From: Clostridiales bacterium
GTDB lineage: Bacteria; Bacillota; Clostridia; Lachnospirales; Lachnospiraceae
Direction: 5' to 3'
Assembly (NCBI GenBank): GCA_018374355.1
Contig: JAHAFI010000039.1
Location: 1 to 25,846 of the forward strand
Length of the DNA stretch: 25,846 nt
How positions within the stretch are numbered: position 1 is the stretch's first letter; the number at the start of each line of letters is the position of its first letter. Under the pieces are notes generated by a model that had not been told where the DNA came from, searched no databases, and saw nothing but the letters and a program-made list of their open reading frames with translations. Shown one piece after another: positions 15,743 to 22,368 of this stretch. The position numbers and the translations under genes were made by a program.

Positions 15743-16519
15743 ATGAATTTAGGTATTATTTCTTGGATTGGGGAAGAAGACTTTAAAAAAGTAAAAGAAA
15801 GAGGTCTTTCTTTTGTGGAACTGGATGTAAACGACAGAGCAGAAGAATTTCTGGCAAATCTGGAGAGCACAAAAGAATACAGCAAAAAATATGAACTCCC
15901 GGTTGGCGCAGTAGGCCGCTGGGGAAGTGACAGAATCTGCAAAGACGGCATCTGTGAAGAGGAGCTGTCACTGGAATACAAACTGATCGATGCTACAGCA
16001 GCGCTGGATTGCGATGTGTATATCACAGGCTGTAACTATGTGGAAGAGCTTTCCTACTATGAAAATGTCCGTTTTGCGATTGCTTATTTTGAAAAACTGA
16101 TCGCTTACGGAAAAGAAAAGGGTGTAAAGATCGCTACCTATAACTGCAGATGGAACAACTTCGTATGCACACCGATGGCATACCAGTTGATTCACGGATA
16201 TCTGAAAGATCTGTATATCAAATACGACACCTCCCACTGCATCTACGCAGGCGGAGACTATCTGCAGGAGACAAGAGACTGGGCACACCGTTTTGCCCAT
16301 GTACATCTGAAGGGTGCCCTGATCGTAGACGGAGAGCGCTATGACGATCCTCCGGCAGGACTGGATCAGACCAATTGGGGAGCATTCCTTGCAATTCTTT
16401 ACTCCAGAGGATATGACGGCAATCTGAGTATCGAGCCTCATTCTGCAAACTGGAAGGGTGAATTGGGAGAAAGAGGTGTTGATTACACCGTTCGCTATTT
16501 CAGAAATCTGATTCTGTAG
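15743..16519 (+). CDS. Sugar phosphate isomerase/epimerase family TIM barrel (third of three)
   Basis: This 258-residue protein is of the xylose-isomerase-like TIM-barrel superfamily. Likely metal ligands are the Asp of KYDTSHC, the His of HVHLKGA and the Glu of LSIEPHS. The strand that usually carries the first metal Glu reads VKIATYNCRWNN, so that ligand appears to be missing or replaced by Tyr or Asn. The catalytic centre may therefore differ from the other two barrels. AAGGAG overlaps the stop of the preceding oxidoreductase, eight bases before the start. It is the last gene of the operon, ending 19 bases before the stem of a bidirectional terminator. An epimerase or lyase role is possible; substrate unknown. 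Confidence 0.86.
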   Translation: MNLGIISWIGEEDFKKVKERGLSFVELDVNDRAEEFLANLESTKEYSKKYELPVGAVGRWGSDRICKDGICEEELSLEYKLIDATAALDCDVYITGCNYVEELSYYENVRFAIAYFEKLIAYGKEKGVKIATYNCRWNNFVCTPMAYQLIHGYLKDLYIKYDTSHCIYAGGDYLQETRDWAHRFAHVHLKGALIVDGERYDDPPAGLDQTNWGAFLAILYSRGYDGNLSIEPHSANWKGELGERGVDYTVRYFRNLIL

Positions 16520-16531
16520 GAAATTCAAGAT

Positions 16532-16583
16532 AAAAAAAAACTCTGTGTAAATGTTCATCCATTTTACACAGAGTTCTTTTTTG
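16532..16583. terminator. Bidirectional terminator between sugar and nad operons
   Basis: AACTCTGTGTAAA (16539-16551) pairs perfectly with TTTACACAGAGTT (16563-16575). A run of A at 16532-16540 precedes it and CTTTTTT follows, so it can end transcripts from both sides. It lies between the convergent sugar operon and niaR, whose stop codon begins two bases beyond it. Confidence 0.92.
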
Positions 16584-16584
16584 T

Positions 16585-17103
16585 CTAATCGGCAGATTTC
16601 GGACAGAGATACCCTTTCTGCTCCAATTCCCGTTCAATGAGATCCAGAGTTTCCTCCGAATCCGCAGAGATGGTATGATAATGAAAGCCGGAAGTCACAT
16701 CCTTTAAGGGCGTGGATTTTCCGCTTTTCAGCTTCTCAAGGAAATTTTGTACATCCCGGCGGGAGGCAATCCCCAAGGGGGCGTGCAGTCTTCCGTAAAC
16801 CCTGTGATTCACGGAAACATCTTCAGCGGTTCCGCCCATATCCACAATGGTGAAAAGCTCATCGGCGATCTCCTCGTCAGAATGAAAAACCTTGACCACT
16901 CTGCTGACCCGAAGAGGGGTGTGGAGAAGATATCCCCGGTTAGTAGAAAGAATATCCTGCCCTTCTGCGCGAATCAAAGCCATATCCTGAACAATAACCT
17001 GACGGCTGACGGAAAAATGTTCAGCCAGCCATGTGCCGGACAGGGGAGACTCTTTTTTGGAAAGCAGACGGAGGATTTCCTGTCGTCTTTCAGTTCCTTT
17101 CAT
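16585..17103 (-). CDS. niaR: Niacin-responsive transcriptional repressor NiaR (YrxA type)
   Basis: This 172-residue repressor has an N-terminal winged helix-turn-helix (about 1-60, with VSRQVIVQDMALIR as the recognition region) and a C-terminal 3H ligand domain. The 3H histidines are visible in FHSDEE, VNHRVYGRLHAPLGI and GFHYHTI. Characterised members bind nicotinic acid and then repress genes of NAD synthesis and niacin uptake. It is the last gene of the nadA-nadB-nadC-niaR operon, so it probably represses its own synthesis through the palindrome at the nadA promoter. AAAGGAG (17114-17120) lies ten bases before the start. A small hairpin, GGCAG/CTGCC at 17124-17137, stands just before it. 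It ends at the bidirectional terminator. Confidence 0.92.
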   Translation of the reverse strand: MKGTERRQEILRLLSKKESPLSGTWLAEHFSVSRQVIVQDMALIRAEGQDILSTNRGYLLHTPLRVSRVVKVFHSDEEIADELFTIVDMGGTAEDVSVNHRVYGRLHAPLGIASRRDVQNFLEKLKSGKSTPLKDVTSGFHYHTISADSEETLDLIERELEQKGYLCPKSAD

Positions 17104-17155
17104 AATCTGGCGGCTCCTTTCCCGGCAGCAAACTGCCGTGCGAAATCCTTTTCCT

Positions 17156-18010
17156 TCAGACAGTATGCAGGTTTTTCAGTGAAATGTCAAGAATCGGTGC
17201 GGAATGTGTCAAAGCTCCGCTGGAAATGTAATCCACTCCGATATCAAGAAGACGCTGTACATTTTCTCTTGTAACATTTCCGGAACACTCGGTTTCGGCC
17301 CGTCCGTCGATGATCCGGATCGCTTCTTTCATCATTTCCGGTGTCATATTATCCAGCATGATGATGTCGGCTCCGGCTTCCACAGCTTCTCTGACCATAT
17401 CCAGATTTTCCACTTCCACTTCAATTTTCCGCACAAAAGGAGCATACTCTTTCGCCATCTGAACTGCTTTGGTCACACTTCCGGCTGCTCCGATGTGGTT
17501 GTCCTTTAAAAGAATTCCATCGGAGAGATTATAGCGGTGGTTGCAGCCGCCTCCTACTTTTACGGCATATTTTTCAAAAACACGCATATTCGGCGTGGTT
17601 TTTCTGGTATCCAGAAGTTTGGTTTTGCTTCCCGCCAAAAGCTTTGCAATGGAATTTGTATAGGTTGCAATACCGCTCATGCGCTGCAGATAATTCAAAG
17701 CTACCCGTTCTCCGGAGAGCAGGGCGCGGATATCTCCGGTGACAACAGCCATCAACTGACCGTTTTTCACTTCGTCTCCATCTTTGCAGAAAAATTCAAT
17801 TTCCACTGCATCGTCCAGAAGCTCAAATACCCGCTGGAAGATATGAAGTCCTGCAATAATTCCGTCCTGTTTACAGATTAACTGTACTTCCCCCATCTGT
17901 GCATGGCGCATAACGGAGTTGGTGGTGATATCCTCACTGGTGATATCTTCCTGAAGAGCCTGCATCAGCAGGTGGTCTGCGTTTAAGGTCATGGTAATCT
18001 GATTATTCAT
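17156..18010 (-). CDS. nadC: Nicotinate-nucleotide pyrophosphorylase (quinolinate phosphoribosyltransferase)
   Basis: This 284-residue enzyme joins quinolinate and PRPP to give nicotinate mononucleotide, CO2 and pyrophosphate, the third step of de novo NAD synthesis. Conserved segments are LNYLQRMSGIAT, LDTRKTTPNMR, KVGGGCNHRYNLSDGILLKDNH (substrate and PRPP residues) and ADIIMLDNM. Length matches the family. The start overlaps the end of nadB by eight bases and has no strong ribosome binding site close by, so translation is probably coupled to nadB. niaR follows after 52 bases. Confidence 0.96.
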   Translation of the reverse strand: MNNQITMTLNADHLLMQALQEDITSEDITTNSVMRHAQMGEVQLICKQDGIIAGLHIFQRVFELLDDAVEIEFFCKDGDEVKNGQLMAVVTGDIRALLSGERVALNYLQRMSGIATYTNSIAKLLAGSKTKLLDTRKTTPNMRVFEKYAVKVGGGCNHRYNLSDGILLKDNHIGAAGSVTKAVQMAKEYAPFVRKIEVEVENLDMVREAVEAGADIIMLDNMTPEMMKEAIRIIDGRAETECSGNVTRENVQRLLDIGVDYISSGALTHSAPILDISLKNLHTV

Positions 18011-19289
18011 GTTCTTTTTTCATCCTTTCTATTTCGTTCAATATCATTTCTTTATACTGAGCCTGCAGGGCTTCTGTATCCTGATACAGAGCCTCATCTA
18101 CCGTTCCCTCAAAGGAAGGAGCCGGTTTGGTCAGGTCATTTTCCGCCATATGTAAAGCGGCCTGTTTGGCAAAGACAAGACTTTCCAGCAGGGAATTGCT
18201 TGCCAGACGGTTGGCTCCGTGAACCCCGTTGCAGCTTGTCTCACCCGCAGCGTACAGACGGTCCATGGAAGTCTTTGAATGGCGGTCTACTTTAATGCCG
18301 CCCATAAAATAATGCTGTGCGGGAACGATGGGAATGGGTTCCTTTGCGGCATCATAGCCCTCCTCCAGACAATGGTGATAAATATGAGGAAAATGCTCCA
18401 GAATAGTTTCCTCACCAATGGGACGCATATCCAGAAGAACGTAATCGGTTCCGTCTTTTTCCATCTGTTCCAAGATCTTTCCGGTGAGAACGTCCCGGGG
18501 CAAAAGCTCATTGGCAAAGCGTTCTCCGGCTTTATTGTACAAAAGAGCCCCTTCCCCGCGGACAGACTCGGAAATCAAAAATTGCCTTCCCGGTTTTGTG
18601 GTATAAAAAGTGGTCGGGTGGATCTGAATATAATCTGCATGAAGAAGTTCTACTCCGTGCTTTAAACATACAGCCAGTCCGTCTCCCGTCAAATGGGGAA
18701 AATTGGTGGAGTGGGCGTACAGACCGCCGATTCCTCCGCAGGCCAAAAGGGTGCTTTCCGCTTCAATGGGAAATACCCTGCCTTCCCTATCCTTTGCCAC
18801 GATTCCGCAGCAGATTTGCTCCTGTTCCAGCAAATCTACCATTGCAGTATATTCCATCAGCGTGACGTTTTCCAGCTTTTTCACCTGCATCAGCAGCTTT
18901 TTGGTAATCTCTTCTCCGGTGATATCCTCATGATAGAGAATCCGGCTGGCGCTGTGAGCCCCCTCTTTTGTAAAACACAGTTCTCCGTCCTTCTTAGTAA
19001 AATCCACACCGTATCCGATCAGATCCTGAATGGTTTCCTGAGAGTGACGGATCATAATGTCCACAGACTCCCGGTTGTTTTCGTAGTGTCCCGCTTTCAT
19101 GGTATCTTCAAAAAAGGAATCATAGTCATCGGAATCTCTCAGCATACAGATTCCCCCCTGAGCGAGGTAGGAATCGCTGCTTTCCGGATCGGATTTGGTA
19201 ATGATAGTGATCTGTTTTTCCCGGGGCAGGTTCAGGGCTGCATACAGTCCGGCAACACCGCACCCTACAATTAAAATATCGGTTTTCAT
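18003..19289 (-). CDS. nadB: L-aspartate oxidase, short form
   Basis: This FAD enzyme oxidises L-aspartate to iminoaspartate, which NadA condenses with dihydroxyacetone phosphate. The N-terminal dinucleotide motif is IVGCGVAGLYAAL (7-19). Other family segments are YLAQGGI, HSASRILYHEDITG, IQIHPTTFY, SESVRGEGALLYN, QHYFMGGI and GETSCNGVHGANRLASNSLLE. At 428 residues it is about 100 shorter than the E. coli protein and seems to lack most of the C-terminal helical domain; such short forms occur in Clostridia. In anaerobes the electron acceptor is likely fumarate rather than oxygen. A purine-rich site, AGGAAGGGAG, precedes the start. It follows nadA by 21 bases. Confidence 0.95.
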   Translation of the reverse strand: MKTDILIVGCGVAGLYAALNLPREKQITIITKSDPESSDSYLAQGGICMLRDSDDYDSFFEDTMKAGHYENNRESVDIMIRHSQETIQDLIGYGVDFTKKDGELCFTKEGAHSASRILYHEDITGEEITKKLLMQVKKLENVTLMEYTAMVDLLEQEQICCGIVAKDREGRVFPIEAESTLLACGGIGGLYAHSTNFPHLTGDGLAVCLKHGVELLHADYIQIHPTTFYTTKPGRQFLISESVRGEGALLYNKAGERFANELLPRDVLTGKILEQMEKDGTDYVLLDMRPIGEETILEHFPHIYHHCLEEGYDAAKEPIPIVPAQHYFMGGIKVDRHSKTSMDRLYAAGETSCNGVHGANRLASNSLLESLVFAKQAALHMAENDLTKPAPSFEGTVDEALYQDTEALQAQYKEMILNEIERMKKEHE

Positions 19290-19310
19290 CGTTGGCTCCC
19301 TTCCTGTGAA

Positions 19311-20213
19311 TTATGCAAGCTCCAGCATCCGTTCCAGTGGAAGAAGGGATGCTGTGCGCAGACTGTCATCCACCTCGACTTTCGGGGCGTTATTTTTCAG
19401 GGCATCCCGTACCTTTTCGGCAGTGATCCGCTTCATGCCGGGGCAGAGGAAAAACTCGTCTGCCGGATAAAAGGTTTTTTCCGGGTACTGTCTTTGCAGT
19501 TCGTGGAGCACACCGTTTTCCGTGGCGATGATAAAGGAAGAGCTGGGATTTTCTCCGGCATATTTGATGATTCCGGCGGTACTTCCGATATAATCCGCCA
19601 TCTCCAGAGTTTCGCTGACGCATTCCGGGTGAATGAGAATCGGAGATTCCGGATGGGCGCTTTTGGCTTTTTCCAGCATTTCACGGGTCAGGCCCGCATG
19701 AACGGGACACCGTCCGTCATTGAAAATGAAATGCTTCTCCGGTATCTGGGATGCAGCGTAATGTCCCAGATTTTCATCGGGAATAAAGAAAATATGTTTA
19801 TTGGGAAGCTTTCGCACGATGTTCAGGGCGTTTGCGGAAGTTACGCATACATCGGCATGTTTTTTCAGCTCGGCGGTTGAATTGATGTAGCAGACAACGG
19901 CAAGATCGTCGTACTGTCTGCGCAGCTCTTCGATTCGTTCCACATCAGCCATATGTGCCATGGGACAGTCTGCCGCTGCATCCGGCATCAGTACGGTTTT
20001 TTCGGGATTTAAGATTTTTGCGCTTTCCCCCATAAAAGATACGCCGCACAAAACCAGCACATCGGCGTTTGTTTTTGCAGCAATTTTACTCAGGTAAAAG
20101 GAATCTCCTATGTAATCGGCAACCTCCTGTACCTCCCCGGGGACGTAATAGTGTGCCAGAATAACCGCATTTTTTTCCTTCTTCAGAGACTGAATTTCTT
20201 CTTTTACAGTCAT
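19311..20213 (-). CDS. nadA: Quinolinate synthase NadA
   Basis: This 300-residue iron-sulfur enzyme condenses iminoaspartate with dihydroxyacetone phosphate to form quinolinate. The three cluster cysteines expected for the family are visible as C56 (VLCGVSFMGESA), C198 (HPECVSETL) and C257 (FLCPGMKR). HYYVPGEVQ (21-29), MAHM and STAGI are also typical. It is the first gene of the minus-strand operon. AAGGAGG (20223-20229) lies nine bases before the start. A consensus promoter overlapped by a palindrome lies 60-90 bases upstream, which fits repression by NiaR when niacin is plentiful. Confidence 0.97.
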   Translation of the reverse strand: MTVKEEIQSLKKEKNAVILAHYYVPGEVQEVADYIGDSFYLSKIAAKTNADVLVLCGVSFMGESAKILNPEKTVLMPDAAADCPMAHMADVERIEELRRQYDDLAVVCYINSTAELKKHADVCVTSANALNIVRKLPNKHIFFIPDENLGHYAASQIPEKHFIFNDGRCPVHAGLTREMLEKAKSAHPESPILIHPECVSETLEMADYIGSTAGIIKYAGENPSSSFIIATENGVLHELQRQYPEKTFYPADEFFLCPGMKRITAEKVRDALKNNAPKVEVDDSLRTASLLPLERMLELA

Positions 20214-20222
20214 AAATAAATT

Positions 20223-20246
20223 CCTCCTTGAGGTCTGTAATCCTCA
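20223..20246 (-). promoter_or_regulatory. nadA leader with two competing hairpins
   Basis: On the minus strand TGAGG (20242-20246) can pair with CCTCA (20229-20233). The same CCTC can pair instead with the GAGG of the nadA ribosome binding site (20223-20229) through a three-base loop. The first fold would free the ribosome site and the second would hide it. The stems are short, so a regulatory role is only a suggestion. Confidence 0.25.
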
Positions 20247-20276
20247 TATCCTAACTATTTGACGTTATTCCCATGC

Positions 20277-20305
20277 ATTATACACTTAAAAATTACAACT
20301 GACAA
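20277..20305 (-). promoter_or_regulatory. Sigma-A promoter of the nad operon
   Basis: Read on the minus strand, the -35 is TTGTCA (20300-20305) and the -10 is TATAAT (20277-20282), with a 17-base spacer. Transcription should begin near 20270, leaving a leader of about 55 bases before nadA. Confidence 0.85.
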
Positions 20306-20316
20306 GACAGTAGTTG
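20296..20316. promoter_or_regulatory. Palindrome over the nadA -35, probable NiaR operator
   Basis: A 21-base imperfect palindrome with arms CAACT and AGTTG surrounds the core CTGTCTTGTCAG (minus strand). It covers the whole -35 of the nad promoter, so a bound protein would block RNA polymerase. NiaR is encoded in this operon and binds palindromic sites upstream of NAD genes in other Firmicutes, which makes it the obvious candidate. I could not compare it with the published consensus. Confidence 0.6.
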
Positions 20317-20387
20317 CGGTGGCTGTAAAAAAAATTGGATTTCATGTAAAATTTATAAAAAATTCATCGAAATTAGAAATCCTTTCC

Positions 20388-20415
20388 TTGTCTGCGGAGC
20401 TTTTCAGGGTATAAT
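20388..20415 (+). promoter_or_regulatory. Sigma-A promoter of ftsH
   Basis: The -35 is TTGTCT (20388-20393) and the -10 is TATAAT (20410-20415), 16 bases apart. It is divergent from the nad promoter, with about 80 bases between the two -35 boxes. That A/T-rich stretch holds no gene. Confidence 0.75.
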
Positions 20416-20433
20416 AGAAGAAAAGAGTTGTTG

Positions 20434-20451
20434 TTTCGGAAGATACCGAAA
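20434..20451 (+). promoter_or_regulatory. Hairpin in the ftsH leader
   Basis: TTTCGG (20434-20439) pairs with CCGAAA (20446-20451) around AAGATA. It ends two bases before the AAAGGAGG ribosome site at 20454-20461. It may affect mRNA stability or translation; no T-run follows, so it is not a terminator. Confidence 0.4.
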
Positions 20452-20465
20452 GAAAAGGAGGATAT

Positions 20466-22298
20466 ATGGATTTAGAGGAACTGAAAAACAGGAAGCCAAA
20501 GCGCCCGGTGATGTTTTATTACCTGCTCGCTTTTGGTGTGCTGATGATATTAAATTTTGTACTGGTGCCTTGGCTGACGGAGAGAAGTATCAAAGAGACC
20601 AGCTATGATGAATTTGTCAGTCAGGTGGAGACGGGAAAAGTAACGAGGGTGGAAGTGCAGGAGCAGAATGCTGCGATTTTCTATGTGACCAAAGAGGGAG
20701 ATCGGGAACAGATCTGCAAGACAGGACGGATGAATGATCCGGAACTGACGGAGCGGCTGCTGGCGAATAAAGTCACATTCGGAGCGGTGATTCCTGAACG
20801 CATGTCACCGTTTATGTCAATTTTACTGAGCTGGATTATCCCCATTGCAATCTTTATGGTGATCGGAAATATGATTTCCAAAAAGATGGCAAAGAGCATG
20901 GGCGGCGGTCCCGGCGCCATGATGTTTGGAAAGAGCAATGCAAAGGTTTATGTAAAATCCGCCACCGGAATCAAGTTTTCCGATGTGGCAGGAGAAGATG
21001 AAGCGAAAGAACTGCTGACGGAGATCGTGGATTATCTCCATCATCCCGACAGATACCGGGATATCGGAGCACAGATGCCAAAGGGAGCTCTTTTGGTAGG
21101 CCCTCCGGGAACAGGTAAAACCCTGCTGGCAAAGGCGGTAGCAGGTGAAGCGGACGTTCCGTTTTTCTCTATCTCCGGTTCTGAGTTTGTGGAGATGTTC
21201 GTAGGTATGGGTGCGGCAAAGGTCCGGGATCTGTTTAAACAGGCAAATGAAAAAGCCCCCTGTATCGTATTTATTGACGAAATTGATACCATCGGTAAGA
21301 AGCGTGACGGTAATATCGGCGGAAATGACGAGCGGGAGCAGACCTTAAACCAGCTTCTGACAGAGATGGATGGATTTGACGGCTCCAAAGGCGTGGTGAT
21401 CCTTGCCGCAACCAACCGCCCCGATTCTCTTGATCCGGCGCTTTTAAGACCCGGCCGTTTTGACAGAAGGATTCCGGTAGAGCTTCCCGACCTTCAGGGA
21501 CGCGAGGAGATTTTAAAAGTCCATGCAAAGAAGATCAAGATTGCCGACAACGTGGATTTCAATGCCATTGCGAAGGCGGCATCCGGTGCATCGGGAGCAG
21601 AGCTTGCCAATATCGTCAATGAAGCGGCTCTTCGGGCGGTGCGGGACGGAAGAAGATTTGCCAATCAGGCTGATATGGAGGAGAGTATCGAGGTGGTCAT
21701 CGCGGGCTACCAGAAGAAGAACCGGGTACTTTCCGAGAAGGAAAAGCTGATTGTAGCTTACCATGAAATCGGCCATGCGCTGGTTGCAGCAAAACAGACC
21801 AATTCCGCTCCGGTACACAAGATTACCATCATCCCAAGAACCTCCGGTGCACTGGGCTATACCATGCAGGTAGAGGACGGGGAACATTTCCTGATGACGA
21901 AGGAGGAGCTGGAAAACAAGATTGCCACCTTTACCGGAGGAAGAGCGGCAGAAGAATTGATTTTCCATTCCATCACCACGGGAGCCTCCAACGATATCGA
22001 GCAGGCCACTAAGCTGGCTAGGGGGATGATTACCCGGTTCGGTATGAGTGATGAATTTGATATGGTTGCCATGGAAAACGTCTCCAACCAGTATCTGGGC
22101 GGTGACTCCTCCCTTACCTGTTCCTTCGAGACCCAGACAAGAATTGACCGGAAAGTGGTGGAACTGGTGAGAACCCAGCATGAAAAAGCGACGCAGATTT
22201 TGCAGGATAATATCATGAAACTTCATGAACTGGCAAAATACCTCTATGACAATGAAACAATCACCGGAGATGAGTTCATGAAGATACTGGGGGAATAA
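20466..22298 (+). CDS. ftsH: ATP-dependent zinc metalloprotease FtsH
   Basis: This 610-residue membrane-anchored AAA+ protease degrades damaged or regulatory membrane and cytosolic proteins as a hexamer. Two N-terminal transmembrane helices (about 15-37 and 117-139) flank a small extracytoplasmic domain. The AAA module has Walker A GPPGTGKT (212-219), Walker B with D271 and E272, and an arginine-finger region RPGRFDRR. The protease domain has the zinc motif HEIGH (433-437), and NDIEQAT supplies the third ligand region. It lacks the long basic tail seen in some homologues and ends soon after the last helix, near the shorter end of the usual range. It has its own promoter; glnS follows after 70 bases with a separate promoter and no clear terminator between. 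Confidence 0.97.
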   Translation: MDLEELKNRKPKRPVMFYYLLAFGVLMILNFVLVPWLTERSIKETSYDEFVSQVETGKVTRVEVQEQNAAIFYVTKEGDREQICKTGRMNDPELTERLLANKVTFGAVIPERMSPFMSILLSWIIPIAIFMVIGNMISKKMAKSMGGGPGAMMFGKSNAKVYVKSATGIKFSDVAGEDEAKELLTEIVDYLHHPDRYRDIGAQMPKGALLVGPPGTGKTLLAKAVAGEADVPFFSISGSEFVEMFVGMGAAKVRDLFKQANEKAPCIVFIDEIDTIGKKRDGNIGGNDEREQTLNQLLTEMDGFDGSKGVVILAATNRPDSLDPALLRPGRFDRRIPVELPDLQGREEILKVHAKKIKIADNVDFNAIAKAASGASGAELANIVNEAALRAVRDGRRFANQADMEESIEVVIAGYQKKNRVLSEKEKLIVAYHEIGHALVAAKQTNSAPVHKITIIPRTSGALGYTMQVEDGEHFLMTKEELENKIATFTGGRAAEELIFHSITTGASNDIEQATKLARGMITRFGMSDEFDMVAMENVSNQYLGGDSSLTCSFETQTRIDRKVVELVRTQHEKATQILQDNIMKLHELAKYLYDNETITGDEFMKILGE

Positions 22299-22308
22299 GA
22301 AAAAGTCT

Positions 22309-22336
22309 TTGAAAATTGGAAAATATATGATATGAT
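22309..22336 (+). promoter_or_regulatory. Promoter of glnS
   Basis: The -35 is TTGAAA (22309-22314) and the -10 is TATGAT (22331-22336), 16 bases apart. It starts ten bases after the ftsH stop codon. Read-through from ftsH is likely too, since no terminator hairpin is seen. Confidence 0.65.
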
Positions 22337-22368
22337 ACTGCCAGTACAAATTTTTCAGGAGGACGACA

